NCBI RefSeq assembly: GCF_011806525.1
Contig: NZ_JAAVKI010000003.1
Location: 496,001 to 560,000, forward strand
Direction of reading: 5' to 3'
DNA: 64,000 nucleotides
From: Thalassospira sp. HF15
Lineage (GTDB): Bacteria > Pseudomonadota > Alphaproteobacteria > Rhodospirillales > Thalassospiraceae
The number at the start of each line of letters is the position of its first letter. Positions within the stretch are counted from its first letter, which is position 1. Shown one piece after another: positions 1 through 9,515 of the stretch. Position numbers and translations under genes: made by a program. The notes under the pieces were generated by a model. It had not been told where the DNA came from. It was given only the letters and a program-made list of their open reading frames with translations, and ran no database searches.

Positions 1-10
1 GCACAGGCTG

Positions 11-51
11 AAAACAGCAAAGCGGAATGACACCAAGCCATCCCGCTTTGC
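11..51 (-). terminator. Rho-independent terminator of megL
   Basis: A 13-bp stem with one mismatch (17-29 with 39-51) lies just after the megL stop codon. Read on the minus strand it is followed by a short T-rich run (TGTTTTC). Confidence 0.65.
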
Positions 52-64
52 ATGTACTCTGATT

Positions 65-1291
65 TTACTCGGCAGCAATCGCCATCTCACCGCCATCAAG
101 GGCGTTTGACAGATCAGCAAGAATATCATCGATGCTTTCAAGCCCGGCCGACAGGCGGATCAGGCCATCGGTGATCTGATATTCAGCACGTTCTTCGGCG
201 GTGTAGGTTGAATGGGTCATCGATGCCGGATGCTGGATCAGGGTTTCTGCATCGCCAAGGCTGACCGCACGGGTAATCATGCCAAGGCCGTTCATCAGTT
301 TGCGGCCTTCCTCGATCCCGCCTTTAAGCTCGAACGCGATCATGCCGCCAAAACGGTCCATCTGTTTTTTGGCCAGCTTATGCTGCGGATCGCTTTCCAG
401 CCCCGGATAGTAGACTTTCTCGACCTTCGGATGCGCGGCAAGGAAATCGGCGATTTTCTCGGCATTGTCGCAATGGCGCTCCATACGCAGCTCAAGCGTT
501 TTAAGCCCACGCATGACAAGGTTGGCATCCTGTGCGGACAGAACCGCACCGGTCATATCCTTAAGCCCGACCAGACGCACCTGCGTCATGTCTTCAAGCG
601 ACCCGATCACTGCACCGGCCATCAGATCGCCATGACCGCCAAGATATTTGGTCGCGGAATGAACAACGATGTCAGCACCGAGTTCAATCGGTCGCTGCAG
701 GTACGGCGTGCAATAGGTGTTATCGACAACGACCTTGGCGCCATGCTTGTGGGCAATGTCGGAAATGGCTTCGATGTCGACCAGACGCATGTTCGGGTTG
801 GCCGGTGTTTCGAAATAGACAATCTTGGTTTTGTCCGAGATCGCCTTTTCAAGTTCTGCCGGATCGGTCAGATCCACATGGGTGTGCTTGATGCCGAACT
901 TTTCCAGACCGTGACGGAAATAGGCGAAGGTGCAACCATACAGCGTGCGATCGACAATGATCTCGTCGCCCGGCGCAATGAAGGTCCAGAAGACCGACGT
1001 AATCGCGCCCATGCCCGATGCGGTCGCAACAGCGGCTTCACCGCCTTCAAGCACCGCCAGACGCTTTTCCAGCAGATCAAGGGTCGGGTTGGCGATACGG
1101 GAATAGATAAAGCCCTGCTCGTCACCGGCAAAGAAACGCCCGCCCTGCTCGGCTGTTTCGAACGCAAAGGTCGAAGACATATAGACCGGCTGGTTCAACG
1201 CACCATTGTGGCTTTGCGGATCATAACCGTGATGGATCGCACGGGTGGCAAAACCGGATTTAGCGGTGTTGTGTTTGTCATGGGCAGACAT
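65..1291 (-). CDS. megL: methionine gamma-lyase (PLP-dependent)
   Basis: This 408-aa protein belongs to the Cys/Met-metabolism PLP family (fold type I). It is expected to split L-methionine into methanethiol, 2-oxobutyrate and ammonia in the cytoplasm. The PLP-binding lysine is in SATKYLGGHGD (about K215). A cysteine in RTLYGCTFAYF (about C120) matches the active-site cysteine that separates methionine gamma-lyases from cystathionine gamma-lyases and beta-lyases. Length is typical for the family. The gene is divergent from a TyrR-type regulator, and TyrR-box-like dyads lie between them, so it is a likely target. O-acetylhomoserine sulfhydrylase is the main alternative, and the cysteine argues against it. 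Confidence 0.9.
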   Translation of the reverse strand: MSAHDKHNTAKSGFATRAIHHGYDPQSHNGALNQPVYMSSTFAFETAEQGGRFFAGDEQGFIYSRIANPTLDLLEKRLAVLEGGEAAVATASGMGAITSVFWTFIAPGDEIIVDRTLYGCTFAYFRHGLEKFGIKHTHVDLTDPAELEKAISDKTKIVYFETPANPNMRLVDIEAISDIAHKHGAKVVVDNTYCTPYLQRPIELGADIVVHSATKYLGGHGDLMAGAVIGSLEDMTQVRLVGLKDMTGAVLSAQDANLVMRGLKTLELRMERHCDNAEKIADFLAAHPKVEKVYYPGLESDPQHKLAKKQMDRFGGMIAFELKGGIEEGRKLMNGLGMITRAVSLGDAETLIQHPASMTHSTYTAEERAEYQITDGLIRLSAGLESIDDILADLSNALDGGEMAIAAE

Positions 1292-1400
1292 CGGAAGGCT
1301 CCTTGAAATGCGTTTATTCTGCCCACATCACCGCAAGCACCGTGCCAGATTTGAAAACCCCCTGTTTTCAAGGACTTGCAGAAATCACCAGCTGGATGGA

Positions 1401-1418
1401 TGTAAATATTTATTTACA
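1401..1418. promoter_or_regulatory. TyrR-box-like operator 1 (perfect dyad)
   Basis: TGTAAA-TATTTA-TTTACA matches the known TyrR-family consensus TGTAAA-N6-TTTACA at all 12 positions. It lies 110 nt upstream of megL and about 100 nt upstream of the divergent TyrR-like gene. Confidence 0.8.
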
Positions 1419-1476
1419 CACCGACATCAATCGACCGCAGAAAGCGCAAATACGCTGGATTTCAGAACTCTAACGT

Positions 1477-1494
1477 CGTAAACCTATCGTTACA
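1477..1494. promoter_or_regulatory. TyrR-box-like operator 2
   Basis: CGTAAA-CCTATC-GTTACA matches 10 of 12 consensus positions. It is centred 19 bp from operator 3, close to the regulator start codon. Confidence 0.6.
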
Positions 1495-1495
1495 G

Positions 1496-1513
1496 TGTAA
1501 ATTTTTCGGTACA
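1496..1513. promoter_or_regulatory. TyrR-box-like operator 3
   Basis: TGTAAA-TTTTTC-GGTACA matches 10 of 12 consensus positions. It ends three bases before the regulator ATG, so bound protein would block transcription or translation initiation. Autorepression is the simplest reading. No clear Shine-Dalgarno sequence is seen here. Confidence 0.6.
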
Positions 1514-1516
1514 GTC

Positions 1517-3142
1517 ATGCGGTTCGAAATTCGCGGCGAAAACAGACTTGGCATTACGCGTGACGTTATCAACGTTCTGACCGATCAGGGCCTGGACATC
1601 CGCACGTTTGAAGTCACCACCCATCACATCTATGCTGATATCCCGGCTGTGCGCCCTGAACGCTTTCTGCTGCTGTCGCACGCGCTTAAACAAATTCCCG
1701 GCATTTTCGACATCACCGAAATCGACCGGCTGCCGACCGAACGCCGCCGCGCCCAACTGCATGCCACCCTTGCCGCCCTTGGCGATCCGGTGATTGCGGT
1801 TGATGCCAATGGCCTGATCGCACAGGCCAACCCGGCTGCACAGGCGATTTCAGGCACCCCAGAAAAACCACTGCGTGACCAGCATATATCAGACATACTT
1901 GTCGAACCATCGATTGAAGATTTACGCCAAGGTGGTTTTCGACTGCCCGAACGCGAAGTGACCCTGGGTGGGCAAACCTATCTTTTGCAGGTCGAACCAA
2001 TTGGCCATGTCGATGATGGATCGGACGTCACGGATGATGCCCCGTGGGGCGGGGTGATGGTATTTCATCGCGCAGCACGACTGGGCCGGGTGATCACCGC
2101 CCTTCAGGATCGCAGCCATACCGACTTTGACGATATTATCGGCACCAGCCGCGCAATGACCCGTGTGAAGTCGCAGGCACAAAGACTGGCCGCCATTGAC
2201 GCCCCGATCCTGATTCTGGGGGAAACCGGGACGGGCAAGGAATTGTTCGCCCGCGCCTGCCACCGCGCAAGCCCGCGGTCCGATCAACCGTTTCTGGCCC
2301 TTAACTGTGCGGCCATGCCCGAAGGGTTGGCTGAAAGCGAACTGTTTGGCTATGCCGCTGGTGCCTTTACTTCTGCCCGGCGGGGCGGCAAGCCGGGACT
2401 TCTCGAACTGGCTGATGGCGGTACCTTGTTTTTGGATGAAATCGGTGAACTGACACCGTATTTGCAGGCCAAGCTTTTGCGGGTACTGCAGGATGGCAGC
2501 TTCCGGCGTGTCGGCGGCACCGATGAAATCACCGTTGATGTTCGGGTGATCAGTGCGACCAACCGCGACCTTGAAGCCATGTCGCATGACGGCACATTTC
2601 GCGAGGATCTTTATTTCCGCCTCAATGTACTTGGCATCACCCTGCCACCGCTCCGCGACCGGATCGAAGACATTGCCGATCTGGCCGCCTTTTTCATCGA
2701 CCGAACGGCCCAACAGACCGAACGAACGACCCCGCGCCTGGCCGCCGACGGATTGAATTGGCTGCGCAGCCACGACTGGCCGGGCAATGTCCGCGAACTT
2801 GAAAACACGCTGTTTCGCGCCGTCGCACTTTTGGATGGCGATGTGCTTGGCGCACGTGATCTGGCCGATGCTGCATCAGGCACGGCAAGCGCACCTGAAC
2901 CCAGCCCGCAAAACACATCCGAAGCCGCACAAGACGCCTCCGACAAACCGACTGAGCAAACCGATCTGATTGCCACCGCCCTTGCGCAAAGCGATTTCAA
3001 CAGCGGCATGGATTTGCTTGAACGTGAAATGCTTACGCGCCTTTACCCGGATTACCCCAGCTCACGCAAGCTGGCGGCACGGCTGGGTGTCTCGCATACA
3101 TCGATTGCCAACAAATTGCGGAAATACGGCATCGGCACGTAA
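1517..3142 (+). CDS. TyrR/PhhR-family transcriptional regulator
   Basis: This 541-aa protein has the TyrR architecture. An ACT-like domain (about residues 1-75) is followed by a PAS domain (about 80-190), an AAA+ sigma-54-interaction-type domain (about 205-440) and a C-terminal Fis-type helix-turn-helix (about 500-541, ending LGVSHTSIANKLRKYG). Walker A is GETGTGKE near residue 235, Walker B is LFLDEIGEL near 307, and WPGNVREL is near 421. The sigma-54 contact loop reads GAFTSA instead of GAFTGA, which fits TyrR proteins that act on sigma-70 promoters. It probably senses aromatic amino acids through the ACT domain and controls megL and itself through the three dyads upstream. An unusual point is the Ala/Pro/Ser-rich linker before the HTH. 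Confidence 0.88.
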   Translation: MRFEIRGENRLGITRDVINVLTDQGLDIRTFEVTTHHIYADIPAVRPERFLLLSHALKQIPGIFDITEIDRLPTERRRAQLHATLAALGDPVIAVDANGLIAQANPAAQAISGTPEKPLRDQHISDILVEPSIEDLRQGGFRLPEREVTLGGQTYLLQVEPIGHVDDGSDVTDDAPWGGVMVFHRAARLGRVITALQDRSHTDFDDIIGTSRAMTRVKSQAQRLAAIDAPILILGETGTGKELFARACHRASPRSDQPFLALNCAAMPEGLAESELFGYAAGAFTSARRGGKPGLLELADGGTLFLDEIGELTPYLQAKLLRVLQDGSFRRVGGTDEITVDVRVISATNRDLEAMSHDGTFREDLYFRLNVLGITLPPLRDRIEDIADLAAFFIDRTAQQTERTTPRLAADGLNWLRSHDWPGNVRELENTLFRAVALLDGDVLGARDLADAASGTASAPEPSPQNTSEAAQDASDKPTEQTDLIATALAQSDFNSGMDLLEREMLTRLYPDYPSSRKLAARLGVSHTSIANKLRKYGIGT

Positions 3143-3246
3143 AAAGCCGAGCCCCGGCTACAGCATTTCTTGCCAGTTACATTGCACTGCGGCATGATCT
3201 TCCTAAATCAAAGGGTAGAAAGCCCATTTCACAGGGAGAAGACAAC

Positions 3247-4029
3247 ATGCTGACAGGTAAACGCGCACTCGTGACCGGCTCGACCAGCGGGATCGGCCTT
3301 GCCATGGCCAAGGCCCTTGCAGGGGCTGGTGCCGATGTGATGCTCAACGGCTTTGGCGATGCTGACGAAATCGAGGCCACCCGCAAAAGTCTTGAAACCG
3401 ATTATGGCGTAACCGCGCACTATAACGGGGCCGACCTGTCCAAACCCGATCAGATCGAAGCGATGATGAAGGACGCCGAAGCCAAGTTTGGCGGCGTCGA
3501 CATCCTGATCAACAATGCCGGCATTCAATACACCGCCAATGTCGAAGACTTCCCGCCGGAAAAGTGGGACGCGGTGATTGCGATCAACCTGTCATCGGTC
3601 TTCCACACCACACGTCTTGCCGTGCCTTATATGCGCAAGAAAAACTGGGGCCGCATCATCAACACGGCCTCTGCCCACGGCCTTGTCGCCTCTGTTCAAA
3701 AGGCCGCCTATGTTGCCGCCAAGCACGGTGTCGTCGGCCTGACCAAGGTCACCGCCCTTGAAACCGCCGAAACCGGCATCACGGCAAACGCCATCTGCCC
3801 GGGCTGGGTGCGCACCGAACTGGTCGAACGCCAGATCGAGGCACGCGCGAAAGAAAACAACATTTCCGTTGAAGAATCCGCCACTCGCCTGGTGTCGGAC
3901 AAACACCCGTCCAAACAGTTCGTCACCCCCGAACAAATCGGCCAGACAGCACTTTACCTGTGCTCGGACGCCGCATCACAAATGACCGGCACGCACCTCT
4001 CGGTCGATGGCGGCTGGACCGCGCAGTAA
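3247..4029 (+). CDS. bdhA: D-3-hydroxybutyrate dehydrogenase (SDR family)
   Basis: This 260-aa short-chain dehydrogenase interconverts (R)-3-hydroxybutyrate and acetoacetate with NAD(H), the step that feeds PHB monomers into central metabolism. It shows the Rossmann motif TGSTSGIG (about 10-17), NNAG (89-92), catalytic Ser in NTASAHG (S142) and YVAAK (Y155, K159). The ending VDGGWTAQ and the 260-residue length are characteristic of this subfamily. A ribosome-binding AGGGAGAAG lies just before the start. It follows the regulator by about 100 nt and ends at its own terminator, so it may be its own unit. Confidence 0.9.
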   Translation: MLTGKRALVTGSTSGIGLAMAKALAGAGADVMLNGFGDADEIEATRKSLETDYGVTAHYNGADLSKPDQIEAMMKDAEAKFGGVDILINNAGIQYTANVEDFPPEKWDAVIAINLSSVFHTTRLAVPYMRKKNWGRIINTASAHGLVASVQKAAYVAAKHGVVGLTKVTALETAETGITANAICPGWVRTELVERQIEARAKENNISVEESATRLVSDKHPSKQFVTPEQIGQTALYLCSDAASQMTGTHLSVDGGWTAQ

Positions 4030-4052
4030 CGCAAACGCACCCTCCAAACGAC

Positions 4053-4085
4053 AAAGCCCCGCGGCCTGTGCCAGCGGGGCTTTTT
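4053..4085 (+). terminator. Rho-independent terminator after bdhA
   Basis: A perfect 10-bp stem (AAAGCCCCGC / GCGGGGCTTT) is followed by a T run with one interrupting C. Confidence 0.85.
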
Positions 4086-4107
4086 CTTTGCGCCGGATGA
4101 TCTCGAC

Positions 4108-4290
4108 CTAGCTCAGATCGCAATCACACGCCGGACGTTTGGCGTTGGCAATGCAATCAGACTTTTTCGAATAACCTTGCGTCGAAGCCCCAACAATCTC
4201 GCCATTCTTGGCCGTGCGCCGCCAGCGCCAGCCATCCTTGGCCTCATAAACTTCCCAAAGATCACCTAGGGAATCCCTGCATTCGGACAT
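4108..4290 (-). CDS. small DUF1508/YegP-like protein
   Basis: About 60 aa. The core LWEVYEAKDGWRWRRTAKNG followed by GYSKKSDC resembles one unit of the YegP/DUF1508 fold, a small beta-rich domain of unknown role. The ATG at 4290 is chosen because GAGG lies six bases upstream; an in-frame ATG at 4350 would add 20 residues without a ribosome-binding site. Cysteines cluster at the end (ACDCDLS). It stands alone between bdhA and the lipoprotein gene. Confidence 0.6.
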   Translation of the reverse strand: MSECRDSLGDLWEVYEAKDGWRWRRTAKNGEIVGASTQGYSKKSDCIANAKRPACDCDLS

Positions 4291-4396
4291 TTCAAACCTC
4301 ATCAAATCCTGAAAAATTGTGCGGCCTTTTATGACGCAATTCATCAGCATTTGTGATTGAGAAAGACCAGATACTCAGGCCGAGCCAAAAGCCCTT

Positions 4397-5635
4397 CTAG
4401 CCATAGGCTTCTATGATTTTTTTAATCAGCTCCTGGATTTCGTTGATGTCTTTATCAAAGGGAACGCTGCCGCATGTGGTACCGTTGATGGCTACCGGCG
4501 ATACGTTTTGTTGGCCGGTTGCCTGCTGCTGATAGACGGCAAATTGATTGATCAGATTGCTCTTGGGCGTTTTCAGCGGATAATTTGGCGGCCCATATTT
4601 TCCGTAGTTGCGATTATCCACCCAGTTATGAAACGCAAGCCCGATATCGGGAATGTATTTCCGGTGATCGGCCACCAGCATATTATCGACAAAATACTGC
4701 ACGGACTTGCTTGTCCATTCGATACTGTACTGATGCCAATCGTAGATGCTGTATTTTTCGGGACTAAGTGGCGTCAGGCAAAAATCCAAGCTCGAACCGC
4801 CGCGCACAGTCATCATCCAAACGTTGTTGTCAAATCCGGAGCTGGGCGGTTTTTTCTCAGTGGTGATCTCCATAAACCATGCGAATTGCATCACCAGTGG
4901 ATTCATAGTGGTATTCCAATAGCCCCACCCCCTGCTGCCACCACCCGTGCCATCTGCACGAACATTTGCAACAATCCGGCTTGAGACCGCGTCATCCGCC
5001 AAATAAATGTTGTTGAAGCCGATGTCCCGATACCATTTCCACAGCGCCTCTTTATCTGCGATCAATGCCAGATAGTTGTGCGCGATATTGGTCGTTGTTG
5101 TTGTGTTCCAAGAGTCCTCGGCAAAGGGGCCCTGTTTCGCTACACCGTCAATCGGGCGGTAAGGATAGGGCAGGTCACAATATTTCTGGATATTGGCATG
5201 CAGTTTGGTCGGTTGAATTAGCGTTATCGACTGCAAAAGTGGATTTACCGGGTCAAGCAATCGATCATAAGGCTGCTTATCGGGATGCCCCGGCCCTTGC
5301 CGCGCGCATGAATTGTTATACATCTCCGCATTTATGTAGGGTGGTTTTGCATCACCTGATTGCAGGTACACGGGCGCAGTTAGCTTGACGCAGGGCGCAT
5401 CCGCAAAACACCCTTTCTTGTCGGGCCCCGCATTCCCCGGCGTGTCGATGTAATTGAAAACATGGGTGCCTGTCGCATCCTCACGCCAGAACCAAGTATT
5501 GAATTTTGCATTAAAAGGCTTTGTGGCCGGGTAACTGTAATCGTCTTCGTACACCGTTTGCCATGTCTGGCACCCCGTCATGGCAAAAAGAGAAAACAAT
5601 ATTCCCGAAACGACAACGCACTGACGATTTATCAT
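4397..5635 (-). CDS. GH16-like (concanavalin A-like) lipoprotein
   Basis: From the ATG at 5635 (ribosome-binding GGGGGA upstream) this is about 412 aa. It begins with a lipoprotein signal whose lipobox is AMTGC, so it is probably anchored to a membrane. The region HQYSIEWTSKSVQYFVDN is the strand typical of glycoside hydrolase family 16 laminarinases, agarases and carrageenases. The place where GH16 carries ExDxxE or ExDxE reads MEITTE (bases 4856-4870), keeping both glutamates but with Thr for the Asp. Base composition is visibly more AT-rich than the neighbours, suggesting transfer. It could be an altered glycanase or a sugar-binding protein. The fold call is moderately sure and the activity is not. 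Confidence 0.6.
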   Translation of the reverse strand: MINRQCVVVSGILFSLFAMTGCQTWQTVYEDDYSYPATKPFNAKFNTWFWREDATGTHVFNYIDTPGNAGPDKKGCFADAPCVKLTAPVYLQSGDAKPPYINAEMYNNSCARQGPGHPDKQPYDRLLDPVNPLLQSITLIQPTKLHANIQKYCDLPYPYRPIDGVAKQGPFAEDSWNTTTTTNIAHNYLALIADKEALWKWYRDIGFNNIYLADDAVSSRIVANVRADGTGGGSRGWGYWNTTMNPLVMQFAWFMEITTEKKPPSSGFDNNVWMMTVRGGSSLDFCLTPLSPEKYSIYDWHQYSIEWTSKSVQYFVDNMLVADHRKYIPDIGLAFHNWVDNRNYGKYGPPNYPLKTPKSNLINQFAVYQQQATGQQNVSPVAINGTTCGSVPFDKDINEIQELIKKIIEAYG

Positions 5636-5762
5636 GGAAATCCCCCTGACACAGCTTCCACAGAACACGAAACTCAACCGGCCTTGCGTCAAGGATTACA
5701 CCTTTTGAGATAAATACAACGCAAAATACTATCGTATTTGGTTAATTTTTATCGGCTGCACC

Positions 5763-6638
5763 CTACCCCAGATACCTTCCCAAATGCTCGACCAGCATGC
5801 GGATCTTGGGGCTGAGGTGCCGATTGGTCGGGTAGATCGCCCAGATGCCTTCGTCAGATGGCTGGTATTTGGTGAGAACTGGCACAAGATCGCCGCTGGC
5901 GATCCATGGATCGACGTAATAGTCGGGCAGCTGCACGATGCCGATGCCCTTGCGCGCCGCATCGACAAGCGCCTGACCGCTATTGGCGTGGATGGAGCCA
6001 TGGATGCGCACGGTGCGTTCGCGGCCGTCTTCTTCGAACCGCCAGTAATCGAGTGTCCCGACCAGACAGTTATGGTGGTGCAGTTCGGACAGGGAATAGG
6101 GCTCCCCGCGTTTGGCGATATAGCTGGGGGCTGCACAGGCATACAGGCGCCGGGTTGAAAGCTGTTGCGTCATCAGGCTGCCGGCTGTGCCCTCCAGACG
6201 GCCCAAACGGATCGCCATATCATAGCCTTCCAACACGAGATCAAGCTTCTGGTTGGTAAAGCGGCATTGCACTTCCAGATCGGGATAGCGGGTGACGAAG
6301 TCATTGACCAGTGGCGCAATCACGGTTTCGCCGTAGGTCGTGGGCGCGGTCAGTTTCAGCTTGCCGCGTGGCAGTTCCGTCAGGTTGCCAATCGCGCGCT
6401 CCGCCTCGCCCAGCCCATCGAGCAATTGTCGGCAATGCTGATAGTAAATCTGCCCCGCCTCGGTGACGCTGACCTTGCGCGTCGTGCGGTAGAAAAGCTG
6501 TACGCCAAGCTTCTCTTCAAGCGCTGTGACCTGCCGGCTGACCTGGGCGACCGAAATACCAAGCTGCTTGGCGGCCGCCGTAAAGCTTTGCCGCTCCGTG
6601 ACGGCGATAAACTCGCTGATCCCGTCCCAGGCATTCAT
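5763..6638 (-). CDS. LysR-family regulator (CrgA-like), divergent from adhC
   Basis: This 291-aa LysR protein has an N-terminal winged HTH (about residues 1-60, with SFTAAAKQLGISVAQVSRQV) and a periplasmic-binding-like effector domain (about 90-290). The divergent position next to adhC-fghA is typical for a LysR regulator of the glutathione-dependent formaldehyde pathway. The inducer cannot be read from the sequence. Confidence 0.85.
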   Translation of the reverse strand: MNAWDGISEFIAVTERQSFTAAAKQLGISVAQVSRQVTALEEKLGVQLFYRTTRKVSVTEAGQIYYQHCRQLLDGLGEAERAIGNLTELPRGKLKLTAPTTYGETVIAPLVNDFVTRYPDLEVQCRFTNQKLDLVLEGYDMAIRLGRLEGTAGSLMTQQLSTRRLYACAAPSYIAKRGEPYSLSELHHHNCLVGTLDYWRFEEDGRERTVRIHGSIHANSGQALVDAARKGIGIVQLPDYYVDPWIASGDLVPVLTKYQPSDEGIWAIYPTNRHLSPKIRMLVEHLGRYLG

Positions 6639-6659
6639 CGCCCGACCTCATCTTGATTA

Positions 6660-6673
6660 TTACACATACGTAA
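6660..6673. promoter_or_regulatory. candidate LysR operator between lysR and adhC
   Basis: TTAC-ACATAC-GTAA is a short dyad in the 121-nt divergent promoter region, 22 bases from the LysR start. It is a weak candidate only; no second site was recognised. Confidence 0.3.
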
Positions 6674-6717
6674 AAGTGAATTACCAAAATAGCGGATTAT
6701 CATATCAAGGGAAATAA

Positions 6718-7884
<1,167 letters not shown>

Positions 7885-7911
7885 TCATAAAATAAATCTT
7901 TGAATAATCAC

Positions 7912-7940
7912 GCCACTGCCGGATTTATTCCGGCAGTGGC
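7912..7940 (+). repeat. intercistronic hairpin between adhC and fghA
   Basis: A perfect 12-bp stem (GCCACTGCCGGA / TCCGGCAGTGGC) with a 5-nt loop lies between the genes. It has no T run and is followed at once by the fghA ribosome-binding AGGAGG. It may stabilise the adhC mRNA 3' end or lower fghA translation. Confidence 0.6.
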
Positions 7941-7961
7941 CGATCAGAAGGAGGCCCCGAA

Positions 7962-8816
7962 ATGGGTATCGAGAATTCTTCAAGCAACAAGGTCTTTGGC
8001 GGCTGGCAAAAGCAATATACCCACCCGTCGACCACGCTTGGCTGCGACATGCGCTTTGCGATCTTTCTGCCGCCCCAAGCCAGCAACGGCACCAAGGTCC
8101 CTGTCATGTACTGGCTATCGGGCCTGACCTGCACGGATGAAAACTTCATGCAGAAGGCGGGCGCATTCCGCATTGCGGCCGAACTCGGCATCGCCATTGT
8201 CGCCCCGGACACCAGCCCGCGCGGCGATCATGTGCCTGATGACGAGGAAGAAGCCTATGACTTCGGCAAGGGGGCTGGCTTTTACGTCAACGCCACCCAG
8301 GAACCATGGGCCCGCAATTACCGCATGTATGATTACGTGACCAAGGAATTGCCAGCGCTCATCAAGGATCACTTCCCGGTCAATGATGATGCGGTGATTT
8401 CCGGTCATTCGATGGGCGGTCACGGGGCGCTGATGATTGCGCTTCGCAATCCGGGCGTGTTTAAGTCCGTCACCGCCTTTGCCCCGATTTCCAACCCGGT
8501 CAATTGCCCGTGGGGCCAGAAGGCGCTTGGCAATTATCTGGGGGATGACAAATCAGCCTGGAAAGACTGGGACAGCTCGGAACTGATGAAGGCGGCAAGC
8601 TCGCCCGATGTTCAGACCCCGGCCCTTGTCGATCAGGGCGGTGCCGATGGCTTTTTGGCCGAGCAGCTTAAACCCGAAGTGCTTGAAGCAGCAGCCAAGA
8701 CATCCGGCTATCCGGTCACCATCCGCATTCAGGATGGCTATGACCACAGCTACTATTTCATCTCTACCTTCATCGAAGATCATATCCGCTTCCATGCCAA
8801 GCATCTTGGCCTGTAG
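7962..8816 (+). CDS. fghA: S-formylglutathione hydrolase
   Basis: This 284-aa esterase-D-family protein hydrolyses S-formylglutathione to formate and glutathione, the step after AdhC. The nucleophile serine is in [11 protein letters not shown] (S150). The acid is probably Asp in DQGGADGF (about 227) and the base His in GYDHSYYFI (about 261). The [12 protein letters not shown] segment is characteristic. AAGGAGG lies close before the ATG. The gene ends at a strong terminator. Confidence 0.96.
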   Translation: MGIENSSSNKVFGGWQKQYTHPSTTLGCDMRFAIFLPPQASNGTKVPVMYWLSGLTCTDENFMQKAGAFRIAAELGIAIVAPDTSPRGDHVPDDEEEAYDFGKGAGFYVNATQEPWARNYRMYDYVTKELPALIKDHFPVNDDAVISGHSMGGHGALMIALRNPGVFKSVTAFAPISNPVNCPWGQKALGNYLGDDKSAWKDWDSSELMKAASSPDVQTPALVDQGGADGFLAEQLKPEVLEAAAKTSGYPVTIRIQDGYDHSYYFISTFIEDHIRFHAKHLGL

Positions 8817-8841
8817 TTGATTGCACCAAGATCTTCGACTT

Positions 8842-8889
8842 CCCCGGCACGCCACCCCCCAATCCCCCCGGCGTGTCGGGGCTTTTTTT
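8842..8889 (+). terminator. Rho-independent terminator after fghA
   Basis: A 12-bp stem with one wobble (8842-8853 with 8870-8881) is followed by seven T residues. The loop is extremely C-rich and includes CCCCAATCCCCCC, which recurs on the minus strand at 61842-61854. Confidence 0.85.
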
Positions 8890-8918
8890 GGGGGGACTTC
8901 GGTGAAAGACGCCAGGCC

Positions 8919-9515
8919 TTAGTCGAAACTGCGCGCATCAATCGCATCGGCGACGTCATCGGCCATCTTCAGCGTTCTGATAATCAACGGCACCACCATC
9001 GCAACGACGGATCGATCCAAACCGCGCGCACGCTGGGCATCGCGGATTTCGGATGCCACGGTTGAAATCACCGGGATAAAGCGCAGCACCATTGAAATCG
9101 CCAGACTGACCTTTTCCGGGTTCACGCCAATCGGGCGCAGTGGCTGCATGGCGCGTTCAAGCGATGCCAGCAGGTCAGATGTTTTGGTGGTCAGGGTCAC
9201 AAGCGACGCAAACATCACAATCGCCGCAATCCGGGTGACGACCAGCAATCCCGCCTGCCAGTCATTCAGCCAGAACTGAACGGCAAAGAAGATCACCAGC
9301 AACCAAAGGATCGGTTTGATCTGCGCCCAGATAATGCGTGGGCCAAACCCCGAAACCGGATAAAGCAACAAAACGGTCGCCAGAACAAACGCCACCACCG
9401 GCCAATCGGGGATCAGGAACACCCCCGTACCAAGAGCGATCATGGCAAGGATCTTGGCCCCGGCTTGCGCCCGGTGCAGTGCAGATTGCCCGTCGATATA
9501 AAGACCCGCGATCAC
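8919..9515 (-). CDS. bioN: biotin ECF transporter transmembrane protein BioN
   Basis: This 198-aa membrane protein of the EcfT/CbiQ family is the coupling subunit of the biotin energy-coupling-factor transporter. Several hydrophobic segments lie between about residues 20 and 110. The cytoplasmic coupling helices carry the family-type motif [10 protein letters not shown] near 160. It overlaps the BioM gene by four bases. With BioM and BioY it forms the three-gene bioYMN set found in alphaproteobacteria. Confidence 0.88.
   Translation of the reverse strand: MIAGLYIDGQSALHRAQAGAKILAMIALGTGVFLIPDWPVVAFVLATVLLLYPVSGFGPRIIWAQIKPILWLLVIFFAVQFWLNDWQAGLLVVTRIAAIVMFASLVTLTTKTSDLLASLERAMQPLRPIGVNPEKVSLAISMVLRFIPVISTVASEIRDAQRARGLDRSVVAMVVPLIIRTLKMADDVADAIDARSFD

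Noticed and set aside
212-1306. Long open frame on the plus strand opposite megL (364 codons)
   Set aside because: It is the antisense of a clear methionine gamma-lyase gene, and its translation has no recognisable domain. Similar antisense frames over adhC, urtABC, xdhAB and the BMP gene were rejected for the same reason.
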